A DNA stretch of 64,000 bases from Progne subis subis (taxonomy: Eukaryota; Chordata; Aves; Passeriformes; Hirundinidae). The stretch is taken from the NCBI GenBank assembly GCA_022316685.1, contig JAKJHU010000005.1:11324707-11388706 (forward strand), given 5' to 3'. Both the position numbers and the translations under genes were made by a program. Of this stretch, positions 26,711-39,903 are shown one piece after another (position 1 is the stretch's first letter; every line of letters starts with the position of its first letter). The notes beneath the pieces are model-generated. The model was not told the DNA's origin. It made no database searches and saw only the letters and a program-made list of their open reading frames with translations.

Positions 26711-28378
26711 TAAATCCGATCTTACAGGAAGACTTGTGGTAAAAACAAAGAAAAAACTTTTACAGTGTCTCAGGTACTTCCTGAAATGGCATTCAAGTGA
26801 GTAATACTCCTTTGTCTTACTTTCTGCGTTGCGATCCCAATGTTCACACAGGCATGAACAAAGACCTGCATCAGGGAAAACATTAAGCTTTGGAATTTAT
26901 AGTATGCTGTCAACTCAAAATTTACAAACAACCAAGCAGATAAGATATGTGTGCTTTTATACACTATACATGTATGTATACACATTATGTAAAATGTTCC
27001 AACAGTAAAAACTGATCCCCAAACAAAAAAAAAAACCCTACCATTTTAGAGATTCTCAAATGCAGAACTTAAAGGCACTGACTTGGAAATTTAGGCAGAT
27101 TAAAAGGACAGCCAGTGCAGTTACTACCCCCGCAGCAGGTACAACTGAGCCATGCAGCAGAGGCACCTGTGTTACTACAGTTTACGGCCTTACATATTAA
27201 AACAACCTTGGGAACTTTCAGCTTGCCTCTCATTTCAAGCTGCATGATTTGGTGGTTCAGAGGCTACCAAAGTGCAGTCAGTCACCCTAGCTAGAAGAGC
27301 AGCAGCCTCTGTGGAAGGGATCAACATGAGGCAGGGGGCGGTAAGAAAATAAAAATTTAAATGCTTCAAGCACCCAAATTAAATTTAGTTTCTTTAGTTT
27401 CTGAATCAACACCGATACTATTCTAGTTTTTGGAGGTATATGATGCAATTTCTCATGGCTTCAAAAAGCATTGCAGGAAAAAAGCTACTAATACTTTACT
27501 ATTCCACTTAGAACAACATTGGCCTATTTAACTACAAGTTTTTGCAACCTTAACCACTACTGGGATCTATAATCCCTTAGCAGGTTTCCCACATAAATTT
27601 CATATAGAGGTCAGACTAAGTACTTCTTTTTGCATTTGTAAATTTTCTAGGATCATAAATTAGCCATTTTGTTATTACAGGGATGTTGTACACATTGTAA
27701 ATGTAAAGTATTTTGAATCTGGAAAAGGTGATGAATAGTCAAGTATCTTTTTTACAGTACTTAGTGAAATTACTTTTTACACTTCAATAACAACCTAAAA
27801 CTGTTCTTTTAAATAAATATGATCAATCTGTCAGGCAAAACCAAGTAATTCTGTAAAGCACAAAACACAAATTAAAAACAACAGGTCCTTCTCTTTACAC
27901 TACAAATATTAAGAACACCTAATTAAAGCATCTGTAATTTTGGTTTCAGTGTTTCACTTTAACCCTACATGGACAACACAAGCCCAAGGCTGCTCTGCAC
28001 TACTTCAATTGCACTTTTTCCCCAAAATGAGTCTTAATGTACCGAGTGACTCTAGGACAATGAATCACTTTGACCACCCTACATGAAGTCCTGGTTTAAC
28101 CAAAGTCAAATGTAAAATGTGGGCTAGGACGTGGGCACACCAAGTTCCCTCCCCTGATAACATCACCAATGTCAGTGGTGCTGCAGTGGTTCACACTGGT
28201 TTTGATCCATTATTCTGACTGACACAAATGGGAGGCCACATACAGAATCTGTATGCAGTAGCTACAGAGCATGTTTTGAACCTCAGAAACACACAGAAAT
28301 ACATATACTTGATATCTCTATACATATGTGTTCTGTGAAACTGGTTCTAGCTACGGGTTTATTATAAAGAATGTTAAG

Positions 28379-28510
28379 GGACCCCCACCCCCCCACCCCC
28401 ACCCCCCCAAAATAAACACCCAAACAAACAAAAACAAACAAAAACCACTCAAAAAAACCCCACAAAACCACCAACAACAACAAAACCCCACACCAAAACA
28501 AACCAAACAA
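28379..28510 (+). repeat. C-run and A/C-rich low-complexity tract
   Basis: Four C-runs of 5-7 residues separated by single A (28382-28408) are followed by about 100 bp of almost pure A/C sequence. The ARID1B-sense (minus) strand therefore has four long G-runs with one-base loops, an ideal G-quadruplex pattern. Confidence 0.9.
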
Positions 28511-29323
28511 TGTAGCAACTGCATTTGATAGAGAATTAAAATGGAAAAAATAGCAACTTCTTCCAACTCTGCACTTAATGGCTAAGAAAAACCTTTGAGA
28601 TAGCTTAGTCACTTCTTTGCAACTTGAAGCTTTTTTCCTTTTATTCCAGGCTTAAACGAAGTTCAGTGGGGCATCAAACTGCCTCAGTTTTAAATTACAG
28701 TCTGTACTTTAAAATAGAATGCATGCACCACATGTTCCTGAAGCTAGAGGGTGGGAGTGTTATTCACTGAAAATTGAAGGCTTGTTGAGTCAATAATCTT
28801 TTTTCACAGAGTAACAATTTTCAGCTAAAATTTCTTGACCCAAACAAAGGAAAACAAGATCATTCAGTAATTTTACAATGCTGCAGAAAAGAGAAAGGAA
28901 AAGTGGGAGAGAGGCACACCAGTTTTATCCTACTTGATGTAAAAACAGTGGAGAATTTAATTCATAAGAATTACATACTCGCATTTCTTTCTTGTTCATG
29001 GTTTACATACTCCCAAACAGATATTTTCAGGCAGAGACATGAAAAACTTCAGGATAGATTTGCTATCATGTACTACATACATCTATCAGCTGGCAACAGC
29101 ATTTGCCTCTCAAGAATTAAAAATAATCAGTTTAAAGGTTTTTTTCCTCTTCTTTCTCAAATCACAACCAATACTCTGTATTTTTAAAATAGTACTTTAA
29201 TTTAGATCAAACTTTGTATTTGCTTACCTGCAAATAATTCAACAAAGATTACCAAAAAAAGAGGGTCATTGCACTATGCTCTCCTTTAATACTGGTTTGT
29301 CCTTACAAGAAGGGCTGTAGTGG

Positions 29324-29441
29324 TAATTAATATTTACATGATGGTAGTGCCCACAACCCTGATCATGATTAGGGCTTACTGGACTAAGCTGTATATAAAT
29401 GTCACCAGAGTCCCTTGTCCCAGCAGTTTAATCTCTGAGAA
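29324..29441 (+). repeat. Old amniote interspersed repeat fragment
   Basis: The blocks TAATATTTACATGATGGTAGTGCC, CCCTGATCATGATTAGGGC, TTACTGGACTAAGCTGTATA and CAGAGTCCCTTGTCCCAGCAGTTTAATCTC follow the order of a repeat frequent in turtles, crocodilians and birds. In that repeat they read roughly 'tattatggtagcgcctag...ccccaatca...gggcccc...tgtgctaggcgctgta...agagcttacaatct'. I recognise the pattern but not the family name. Moderately diverged. Confidence 0.6.
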
Positions 29442-32400
29442 GAGTTACCTCCTGCTCTCAATCATAATTGCTCAAGTAATGCTGGGAAGTGTTTTCCTGG
29501 TCTATTAAGACTTCACCCATTAAAGGCATTTGTTCAGGGTGTGCTGTTGCCTGAGATGACTTTCCAAGCTACTTCATATTCTAGAAGTGGGACAGAGAAT
29601 CTGGATTCCCAAACCCTCCCATGTATTTTCCTCATAGCCTACACCTACTTCTACTGAGATCCATCTGAAATGATGCTGTTCCATGAGCCAAGTGTATCTA
29701 GTGTTGGATTTCGTTCACTACTAATTCCCAACAGTGGTCCTCTGAAATCTAATTTAGTACCTGCCTTCTACAACAAAAAAGGTGTGTCAACCAGAGGAAA
29801 AACTGTCCAGCACTCTAAATATCTTTCAGAGGCTCATTAAAATGAGGCAGAACAGAACTGTGAAGCAGTTAATAAAATCAGGAAGGGACTGCTGATGTGC
29901 TGTTTTCCATGGTACCAAGCATAATGAAACAAGACAGCTGACATCTTAAAAAAGTTTATCTGTTCAAGTAACAGTATGCATTATTTTGAACTCTGAAGCT
30001 CATACAACTATGAGATGGGTAGAATCACCACCAACTTTGTCAGGTGACAGCACTGCAGAAGATTCAAGTGGCATTCTACCTCCACTGCTGGCTACTCTTT
30101 TGTTTTGCATAGAATTGCTCGGCTTCAATGAGGCTCAAGATGCCGCAGAGCTTTTACCTGTAGGTTGCAACAAAAAAGCCTTAGCAGAAACCTGTCTTTC
30201 AAAAGCTTGGCAACCTTGGGCCATTTGACCTCATAGCTCAAACAAGCACACCTGACACTGGGCAAAAAAGGGCCTTATTAAAACAAAGTAGCAGCAAAAT
30301 CAGTATCACCTATCTGAAATGACTTTAATACTCATGCCAATTAAAAAAAAAAAAAAATCATGTTTTCTGCTCCTGATTCTATCAACACAATCCAATGTGA
30401 ACATTTATAAATGCACTTTTTAAAAGCAAAATAAAGGATTCGTCTTCATGCACACACAACCTACTGCCGACACAAGCTCCTTTATGGCAACAACAAATCA
30501 GCAGATACACCCTTTGGAATATTTTCCTGTAAGTCTGCTCCAGCTTTCTTACAATAAAAAAAATGCGTATTTTGCTATTATCCCTTAAGTCTCGATAAAT
30601 ATATTCTGTAGTAGTTGTTCTCCAGACAGTTTCGTTCAGGCCTCTCCCCCTTTATTCCTCCCTCCACTCTAATAAGGAACAGTTTCTGTTTATGACTTCC
30701 TTTCCTTCACAGAGTACCTAACTCCCATGTTTTCTCAAAGGCTTGAAATTTCCTTCTAATTGTGACCCCAACAAAAGTGCTTGGAGCACTATTCTGTGCA
30801 ACTTTTCATTTGGGCGCTCAGTGACTCCACATGGTCAGAGACCCACAGGTCAAACCCTCCAGATACCAGAGCAGTTAGGAGAGGGAAAGCAAGCATTGTA
30901 TAGAATCTGACAGGCCATTAGAAGTAGCTAATAAAGCCATATTTTGTTTGTAGCCATTTGTTACCAACCCACATTACAAATTTGTCTGCTTTGAACTTTA
31001 TGGGAACATTCATGCCAGGACTTTTATATACAATGTGTGAAGGAAACGGAACAACTATTGAGCTGTTTAGCTGTGCTTACTGTGACACAAACCTGCTGAA
31101 AAAACTCCCCCAAAGGGTGACACAAGCCAGCATTCAGTGCTGCAGAAAGTGGCCAGCTCCTCTTCAAATCCATCAAAGGGAAATTCTTTTTTTAAAGCCA
31201 CATCAGAGAAAACCATTCACCATTTAGTATTACATCTCTTTTGTTGTTTTTCAACACTTGTACAAGCTTGCTATATAGCTGCTGTGATTTTACACAATGC
31301 CCTTAAGAAATAAAAAGATAACGGGCAAATTGTATAAATACCAGAATATCATGAAACAAGACATAACTAAATTTTATTAAAAGCCTAACACTACTGCTAT
31401 AGTTTCAAGCTACACTCTACAGAAACAACTTACTGACTACTACCCTGAAGAACCACATTACCCTAAACACAAGCTTAAGAAGCCATACGAAGCTAACTAG
31501 GAATACTGAACAAGGAATAGCGATCAAGGGTTTTTCATAAGCAGTCTAAAAGAGAATACAGAACTCTCCTGCTTCAGGAAAAAACCACCATTTAAACCAT
31601 TACCCCAAATAGACTTATATTAAAGCGTTTAATGTATGGATCATCAAAAAAACCCTTGTTGCAACATACAAAGAATTGAAGTTGTTTTTAAATTTGAAAA
31701 ACAAACAAAAACCCCACACCAACATTAAAATACAGAATTACAGTAGCCTCCATTCCCCTCCACATGAAAACAGCAGTGTTTTTTGAGTATATGAAGTGCT
31801 CTCAGGTTATGCATCAAAGCTTTTCAGTAATTAGGTGTCTCAGTAACAGCATTTGGGACCAACTTAGAGTTTAAGATCAGTGGCCAAAATGGTTAACATT
31901 CACTGTTAATACAACCAGCTTACTCATACCTAGAATAATTATGAGCTACTAAATATACCAAACACTCAGGGACACAGATAATACCCAATACTCTGCTTAA
32001 ATATCATGATGCTGGAGATAGGACAGAGCATGGATTAAAAGTAGGACAATTGTTTAAGAAAAAAACACTGGCAAATTAGAAGAACATTAGTTGATAAATA
32101 ACTTTACTTCTCTCTACCCTAATAAACACTGTTCATGAAAAAGTCCTTTTTAGTATCCCTGCTTTTCAAACTAGGTAGTTGTCACCAAAACAGTTCAATG
32201 TTCACAGGAGCTACTATTTTTAAGGTAACTGCCAGTATCCATTTTTGAGAATTGTTCAGAAACTAGTCTGTTTGAAAACGAGTTCCTGAAAACCTGTCAA
32301 ATTAATACTAGATTCAAAGCAAATGGACATTTTTCTCATACCAGTTTCCATAGCTTTTCCTGAGAGTTGCATGTCCCAAAAGTCATGTAAAGAATTTGTA

Positions 32401-33426
32401 GCACATATACTCTCCTACATGCCAAAGATGTAACTTTAAAATGCTATGAAGATGTCTGTTGCCCTATTTTTAGGGATTGTGCCATTGTGCCATGTGCCAG
32501 AGGTAATATATACAACATACTACCAGATTTCACAAATACATGAGTTATCTTGATACAGTAGATTTTTCAGAGAGATCCCTCTGCCAACTGCTAATGAATA
32601 CATACCCAGTGGACCGCGGGAAATATCCTACATGTTTCTGACACATTATTCCAAGGCAGAGGTCACACAATTTATAGAGTTTTCATCACTTAAGCTGAAT
32701 GTATTCTAGTGGGTTTAAATTCATTATACTAATAAACAAGAAAATCCCCAAACCACAAGGAGCACACAGAGACAAGGCTAAGTACTTTGTCCATTCTAAG
32801 ACATTCAAAAATGCAAGCAGCTGCAATGTCTTCACAACATATATTCATTTGTGCTGTTTCCCGCACAGCAGAATGCACAGAGCTCAGAAAAGCTGATAAT
32901 ATTAGGCCAAAATAATCTCCTGACCAAAAATCAACCTAGACTAAGTATTGATGTCATTCCTGCTTCTACACTTGTGCAGAAATAGACAGCAGCAGAATTA
33001 ACATGTCAAACTCATTACTGATGATCAGGGTTTGGAAGTAACAACTCTTGGTAACAATATTCTGAACCGGAATCTACTGAAAACATTTGAAAAAGGACAC
33101 AGAAAAAAGCCTCCTCCCCACTAGATTTGTTTGTGCAAATATGGAGCTCCTAAAGTTAAAAAAATCAATCCGTTTCCTCTATGCAAATACACATATGCAG
33201 AAGCACAGGACATGCATGTGCATAAGTAGTGCTGTTCTGAATCAGAACAGGCCCAAGTCCACTCATATACAAGCTATCTGTTACCATATTTATGAAAAGA
33301 ATTTTTCATCAACCTTATTTAGTATTTCTTCTTTCACTGCTTCTCATCTGCTCATCCCAGATGCAATAAACTGGTGTGTAAAGTGCTTTCAATTTTAAAA
33401 TACTGAAACAAACATTATTTTCTTAC

Positions 33427-33537
33427 TGGTAAGCTTGATGGTCTTTCTTGCTGGATTAGATTCAAGTCTTCATGGTTAGGCTTTCCTGGGGCCATAGCGG
33501 GTTGAGATCTGGTTCCATAACCTTCCTGAGACATGTC
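33427..33537 (-). CDS. ARID1B: ARID1B internal exon following the Gln-rich exon
   Basis: This is the next coding exon of ARID1B on the minus strand, 37 codons without a stop. It reads Asp-Met-Ser-Gln-Glu-Gly-Tyr-Gly at the start, then [15 protein letters not shown], and ends Pro-Ser-Ser-Leu-Pro. The [11 protein letters not shown] core is the ARID1B form; as I recall, ARID1A has a Ser-His-Glu-Asp-Met-Asn version. In the known protein this segment directly follows the Gln-rich segment encoded at 52370-52516 and precedes the Asp-Leu-Ser-Gly-Ser segment, which I could not find here. The acceptor is TTGTTGCAG|GAC with a T-rich tract; the donor is CCA|GTAAGA, with a non-consensus A at the last exon base. 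Length 111 bp, phase 0 on both sides, so skipping it would preserve frame. Codon third positions are AT-richer than in the other exon. No domain of known fold; predicted disordered. Confidence 0.96.
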
Positions 33538-34208
33538 CTGCAACAACAGTTGTAAAAGAATTATTAACCTGGCTCAGTAATTACAATTAAATCTTCATCA
33601 CAGAAGGATGAAAATACAACAGCTGAGTGCTGATGGGTTTTTTTTGATCTGCAGTCTTTGCTAGTCAAACCTTTCTGATACACGTATCAAACCCACACAG
33701 GTACCAACCACTAAGGCATGTGCTGTTTGTAAAGAAGACCCGGGAGCTGAGACTCATGCCAACAACCAGCAGGGAATCATACCACTGGGACATGGGAAAA
33801 CACACAAAACCAAACCTCTTAAATAAACAACCCGATTTTACTGTAAAAGAGTAAGTAGCAAGCACAAACATTCATCCTACTCTAAGATGTATTCTCATAA
33901 AGTACTGAGCCAGGTGGAAGACTGGACTTGAAAACAGGATTGCAATCATGCCGTGTAATCAGACTCCAGTAACAAGCCTGGATTTACCGTCACTACTACT
34001 GGCGCAAATTTCAAACCCCGGCCATCAGGTCATAGCACACAGCACAGTCGCTGCATCTGCTGCAGGCAAATTCTGTCTGAAGGGTTAGAGGGCACGTGTA
34101 TTCCATCAAGAGTAGCTCGAAAGCTTGTACCAGTAGCTTGGGCATTTTCCTCCCTACACAAGCCCAAGCAGTTGTAGTTTATGGCCCAACACAACACCCA
34201 CCATGCAC

Positions 34209-34232
34209 GGGGTGGGGGGGGTGGGGGGGGGC
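34209..34232 (+). repeat. G-run tract with quadruplex potential
   Basis: G-runs of 4, 8 and 9 residues are separated by single T bases on the plus strand, the template strand for ARID1B. Confidence 0.85.
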
Positions 34233-35289
34233 GAACAATGAAATAACCTGTGTTGCAGCCCAGCCCCCAGCACAAGATCACTTCCCACACAGAGATACTT
34301 TACTTGCCCATTGCAAAGCCTTAAATTCAGGCTTCATTTTAACTTCTACAGCAGCTTCTACACAACCTTCTTTAGGGAAAACAACAGAAAGCTGAATACT
34401 GACTTCAGCATGTATAACTGGCAGGGAAAGTTGAAGAACCAGTTCCTGCTAGAAAAGATATCTCACCTTTTTTCTTTGTTTTTAAATGATTTAACTCTCC
34501 TCTCCCCTTCCCTAGTTTACTACCAGTTCAGTTTGCTTCACCACCCTCAGGTCTTCGATTGCCTGAAGCAGGCAGGAGCTGCAATGCGCAGAAGGACAGG
34601 GCAAGCTGCCCTCTCTGCCCCACCCCACCATCACCTTGCTGCTGCCTGTGCAGGACTGCTCAGGCAGCCCAGTGCCCACAGCCACAGCTGCGGCTCGTGC
34701 ACAGACTCCAGAAAGCAGCTGGCTGGCAGAGCAGGAAAGCTTTCTGTCTCCGGTTTTAGCCCAGCATTCTGACAGAGAGAAATTTGTTAACAACTGTACC
34801 ATTTCCATTCAGCCCCTTACACCCATTTGGACTCTCACAGATTATTTTAAGGGATGCAGAAAATTCAATGGGGCTAATTAAACAAACCCCAGCAAACCTG
34901 ATGCGATATAAACCCAGCAATAAATGACCCTATCCCTAAGCCTGTGCCAAGTAAAATCAAGAAACACTTAAAAGGCCAGCACTTCAATGTGGTTACCAGC
35001 AGAGGGTAACAATTAGGCTTAAGGGTGACAAAGGCTGATGGCTGAATGATTATTATCCCCTGTGACCCCCCGCACTCCCTCCCGCCCAGATTTCCACTTG
35101 TCACACAGCTCTCCTGCTGCGCACACCAGCAGGTTCCTGTGGATTAACAGTGAGGTTTAAAATCAACAAATGGCACAAGGCCTCCATTCAGCAGCCTTCA
35201 CCCCAGTACAAAGGAGTAGAAAGGTGCAGGACAGCTTCACAATAGGCAAACAAATGAGCAAACCTCTGCTTTCCTTTTTATTTAAAAAA

Positions 35290-35311
35290 GCGCATGCACA
35301 CACGCACACAC
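35290..35311 (+). repeat. Alternating purine-pyrimidine tract
   Basis: Twenty-two bases alternate strictly between purine and pyrimidine, mixing GC and AC steps (it begins GCGCATGCACAC). CpG and CA-rich sequence continues to about 35330. This is the classic composition for Z-DNA. Confidence 0.7.
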
Positions 35312-38300
35312 CACGCTCACGCACGCTGGGGCTGTCACTACGCAGGCATTCGCAATAAACCCGGCAACCCCAGATTTCAACTTCCAATTCAGAGTTCAAC
35401 ACTGTTTTTCCCAATTCTTAAAAAATTACACCAAATAAAAACCACTTGTCAAAACAACAACAAAAACCACACAGTTATACCAAGAGTGGTGAAAAAGGAT
35501 AAATGGAATATTCAGTTTAGGAGACGTCATTGTAGAAACACAATTGTTCTTTTTTCCAAACAGACACTACACGATTTTGCTGGGAAGCAAAATGTTTTAA
35601 TTTTGAAAATTCAAGAGCCATTACTTCCTTACAGAGTACCAAGCATGGGTTTTCCCACATGTTTGCAAGATTTTAACCTTGCTTCCTTCCTGAAATTTCC
35701 AGGGAGACCAGAGCAGGAGAGAGAAGAGACAGCATGCTTTCTCATGAGAAATACTGCTGGTTGAATGGAATTTACTTTTACCTGGGTATTTGAAGACTAT
35801 GTATGAAATGTCTTTCCACACATGTCTTTAAGGGCACATTAAAAACCCCAGACACAACACTCTTTGACTTTTTAGATGCACCGTTTTCATACAGCTTTCC
35901 TTTTTGTCTGTAGAAAAATCAAATTCATTTGCTCAGTTCTAGGTGAGGTTTGGAAACACATAGACATTTGTGTTTGTTAATGATGCAGGCACCTGTGCAC
36001 TCCAAATGGGACTGAGGTTACAAACTCTTCCTTACGTTCTCTGTAAAGCCATGTAGATACTTGGATCACTAGAAGCTTGGAAAGCTGCTCTTGAGAAGCA
36101 AAGGATCAGTTTGCTCTCAGTAAGCTGCAGGCACGGGAATCTCCCAGATGAAATATGCATGGGACTGTGTGTATAATTTTATCTGTTTATACACATGCAT
36201 TGTCCAATAAAAACAGTCCATTTATATCCTAAACATAATGATTAAATAATAGCATATTTCACTAAGAGGTTGGCTTCATAGCCAAAGTAGAGCTTAGTAA
36301 ATATCATTTTCACTGAAAAACAGAAGAGAGAAAATCCCTACTGCCTTTCTTCAGTTCTGCATTTGGAAATTTTGTTAACATACAGCATATAACAGAACCG
36401 CTACAACAGATTTTGAGAGATAAGTAAGAAATGAGGACAGAAGTATTAGAGTAAATTGTCTGTCACGGAGGAAATGCATGGAATTGGCAATTCTCGCAGC
36501 TTTGAAAGGTCATTTTTCTTCCTAGCATCTAGGAATGGATTTATCAGGGACTGAACAGAGTGAACATAAGGGTAAGAGGAACATGTTACCACGTGCTGTG
36601 CTACAGTCATGGCTGAGGAATTCCCCATAGATACTGGGACTCAGTCTTCTCCTGGAATTCTTGACTTTTTGTTTGATTCCCAGTACTTCATCCATCATTG
36701 ACATCAGCATTCAAAATAAAGCTTATGATTTTTTATGAATCACAGAAAATCCTTCCTCCCATAGATGAGCATGTGTGTAAGACAGAAACCCAGGCTTTTA
36801 TAAACAGAAGGCTACAAGTTTCCACTCAGAACTTCCCAGCTTGGCACAAACCCAATCATATCATAGCTGTTACAGCACAAACTGTCAACAAAGTTGTAAA
36901 ATAACTAAAGTCAGGGTTTCCTCCATCAGATTTTCGAAAAGCACAAGGACAAATAATCAGCAAGTCATAAACATATACTCAAAATAGCTTTTTTAGACTT
37001 TTAAAAACACATTTATGATTAAAATAGGTAGACAGGAAAAAAAAAAAAAGACTAGACAGAGCCTAAAGCCTATATTGGGTAAGCTGTTCAGAAATTGATC
37101 CCTAAACAATTATTATATTTGGGAAGTTATAAAAATAGCAACCAGTTGCTTATCATCCACAGAGCCTGGACTAGTTATTCACCTCCTACTGATGTACACT
37201 TTCAGCTTTTCCTGCAAATTTAGGTGTATGGAGCTCAAGATTTGTGTAGTCTAAGAAGTAAGGGAGGAAATGGGATATTTTCAGCCCTCTTGTTCTCTGT
37301 TACTGTATTCATCTTATAGACTTTCAAAGTCTCTATTTCTGGTGTGGGATTTTACTACCACAGAGGTTTAAAGTGACAGAGTGAGCCTACATACTGGCTT
37401 GCAATAAAATCAAAGGCTTCTTGTTCCTGTCTCTCCAAATTCTTGCATCTGGACACACATCCCTTAGTTTAGCATTGTATTAGTGGTCTTTATTAGACCA
37501 CTTTGTTAGATGGTGCAACTTAAAACTTGCCAGCTAAGTGACCCCTTCCCCCTCAGCTCTATCATGGCTTACTGAGTAGAGCTGGCCTTGGGAAGGGTTG
37601 GGTGAGCAAGAGAGGAAGGAAACTTCCCTTCTTTGGCAGCAGCCAGCCATCAGCCTGGCTCCACATTTGCAGGAGTCAATTACACTGCAACCACTCTGGA
37701 GCAGGCCACTGCCAGACAGCTTTTTCCCTTTTTCATGTGCAATGGTAATTAGTGTCATGCCTTCCTTCTCTAGTTGGACCTAGCCTAAGACAAGCAAGCC
37801 TTTCCACATGGATGTGTTCTCTGCAAATCTGAATTAATATAGCGCTGAAAATTATTGAAACCATGTAAATGAAATGCACATTTAAGTTTTGCCAAAGATT
37901 AGATCTAAATATTAAATAGTTTAAATTATTTTTAATGGAAAATGAAAGCATAGTGAAAATATTCATGTTTGAGGGAAAACCACATTTAAAGGAGGGCTGG
38001 GTGAGAAATGTCATTCAGGCTTCATTCGCTTCTACTGCAGTGAGTTTCAGAGGGATAACATGACCACCCAGGAAGATAAGTACCATGATGGTTAAACAAA
38101 AAGATAAATTATTGAAAATAATATGCTAGAATTCACTCTGAAAAAACTCATTACAAACTATTATAGTCCATGTTCTTGATTCAGTGGGTTAATCTTAAGA
38201 AGACTTCAAGTGTGAGAGCAGCAAATTCTATAGCAATGTGACAACAGCAAAACTGAAAACAAATGTTAATTCTCTTTTTTTGCTTCAGATCACTTGAGAA

Positions 38301-38540
38301 TGGAAATCAGAACCCAGTAGAGCAGCCAAGAGAAGTGGACAGCCCTACAACACAAGAGTATTTTACTCATGTCTGAAGGAATCCTACTGAACAGAAAGAA
38401 GCCAAGTGACATGTTAGGGGCTATGGTAAAAGGACATACTTTGTTACCAGTCAACCAAGCATCTGTTCATTCTGTGTAAATATGTATCAACACATCTCCT
38501 CTATTTCCACCTTTTGCACTAATACGCTACAGTAAAATTA

Positions 38541-38570
38541 AAAATAAAATAAAATAAAATAAAATAAAAT
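38541..38570 (+). repeat. (AAAAT)6 microsatellite
   Basis: Six perfect AAAAT units. They abut TACTTACCAG, which on the minus strand reads CTG|GTAAGTA, a donor-like sequence. Confidence 0.92.
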
Positions 38571-39903
38571 TACTTACCAGAATGGTGACATTTCCCTAAA
38601 CAGCCAATTTCTAACCTAACCCTAATACCTAACATGTCACCTACCATTGTACATTCTCTGACAACAAAGGCCAGCCAATCTGTTAGAAGAGTAATTGTAG
38701 GTAAGGCTGCACTCAGAAAAAATGTTATGCCCAAGGGCACAGGCAACACTGAGCCCTGTGGGGAACAACCCACTAAGGACAAAAAGAGCTGAGACATTTG
38801 CTTGAATCCTGGCCAGATGGTCTGCAGAAGTCCTGCAGGATGTAGACGGACTCTTGTAGAAGTTCTTTGGCCAAGAAGAAATACATACATATATATCTTG
38901 AATTTTATGAATCAGAAATGGGGAAGGAAAAAATGAAATAGAAGCCTGTAAAGCTTTGAAGAAAATTCGTATCTTGCAGCTGGAGAGCACTGTGCACAAA
39001 CCAGCAAGCAAGTCTCTTGCTGTACAAGAGGAACAGGTGATTGCAGGAAGAAAAATTGTTTTGTCAGTCCCAGCACCTATTACACCAACAGAAAAGAGCG
39101 TGCTAACCACCGGAGGTGGATTACCAACGCAGTCTGGTAATCCTCTTAAACACGCGAGTCTGTGTTTACGTGATGAACTGAATAAATCCTGTTCACAACC
39201 AGAATACGTAAATCATGTCAAGCCAACCCTCTACGACCACCACAGAAACATGAACGGAGACAAGGAAAGCAGCGGTCCTGAGGCTGGCATCTCTGTCAAT
39301 GTGCAGATGCCACCTTGCTGACTGCTACTTCAGTGGGACCGGCAAGCACAAACTGCTGCTCTTTCAGGTCGTCATCATTTGTCCAAAGTCAAGCCAGGAC
39401 AGCAACATGCCCTCAAAAACAAAGACAATACTCTGCCTCACCAAGGTAACTTTGGTCTTCAGCATCTTTACAGGTACTAAAGGGAATCAACAACCTCAGA
39501 AAACTGCGAAAGCAAAATAGCTCCTTCCTTTTCGAAGAGGAGAAATTAATCCAGAAATCATAACTAATCTGTAAGAGAAATATCCTACCACGTACATGGA
39601 GACATTTGGAAAACCTGCCAGTTTGCATGCCGCAAGTGCAGACCAGTCACTGCCTGTAAGACACCTCATCATATTCTTCAATGTTATTAACACTGTCCCT
39701 TCCAAGATACCTGCAGTTTCTTTCTAAAACTTACTGCTTCCTAGACGTCCTTTGTTAAGCTGATTAAAAAAAAAAATTACAATGGTAACGTAATTTTCTC
39801 CCTTCACAATTCCAGTTATAATGAAATGACATCTAAGTTAAGTTATAAGACACTGCAGAGGGAAGAAAAAAAATACACTATGCAGCAGTTGATGCAAAAG
39901 ATA

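Larger units (their letters stand above)
1..33426 (-). other. ARID1B: ARID1B intron, 5' part (continues beyond window start)
   Basis: Sequence downstream of the donor at 33426. The exon expected next, beginning Asp-Leu-Ser-Gly-Ser-Ile-Asp-Asp-Leu-Pro, was not found on the minus strand, so the intron appears to be longer than 33.4 kb. The named elements in it are listed separately: the T/G-rich edge, a hairpin at 2.3 kb, (CA)n at 5.2 kb, a MIR-like SINE at 9.8 kb, a palindromic repeat at 14.4 kb, a CpG island at 22.1 kb, C-rich and A-rich tracts, and an old repeat at 29.3 kb. The remaining stretches are AT-rich intron in which I see no gene. Confidence 0.8.

Noticed and set aside
1..33426. Search for the next ARID1B exon (Asp-Leu-Ser-Gly-Ser-Ile-Asp-Asp-Leu-Pro start)
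   Set aside because: Not found by eye on the minus strand; assumed to lie beyond the window start.
34311..34808. Overlapping 153-codon plus and 98-codon minus frames
   Set aside because: GC-rich patch open on both strands, with no domain.
35294..35764. 156-codon plus open frame
   Set aside because: Begins in simple CA/CG sequence and contains Lys/Asn-rich low complexity; no homology recognised.
38637..39110. 157-codon minus open frame, the longest in the window, and a 121-codon plus frame at 38956-39321
   Set aside because: No recognisable domain and an overlapping frame on the other strand. Length alone is not evidence of coding in a 64-kb window.
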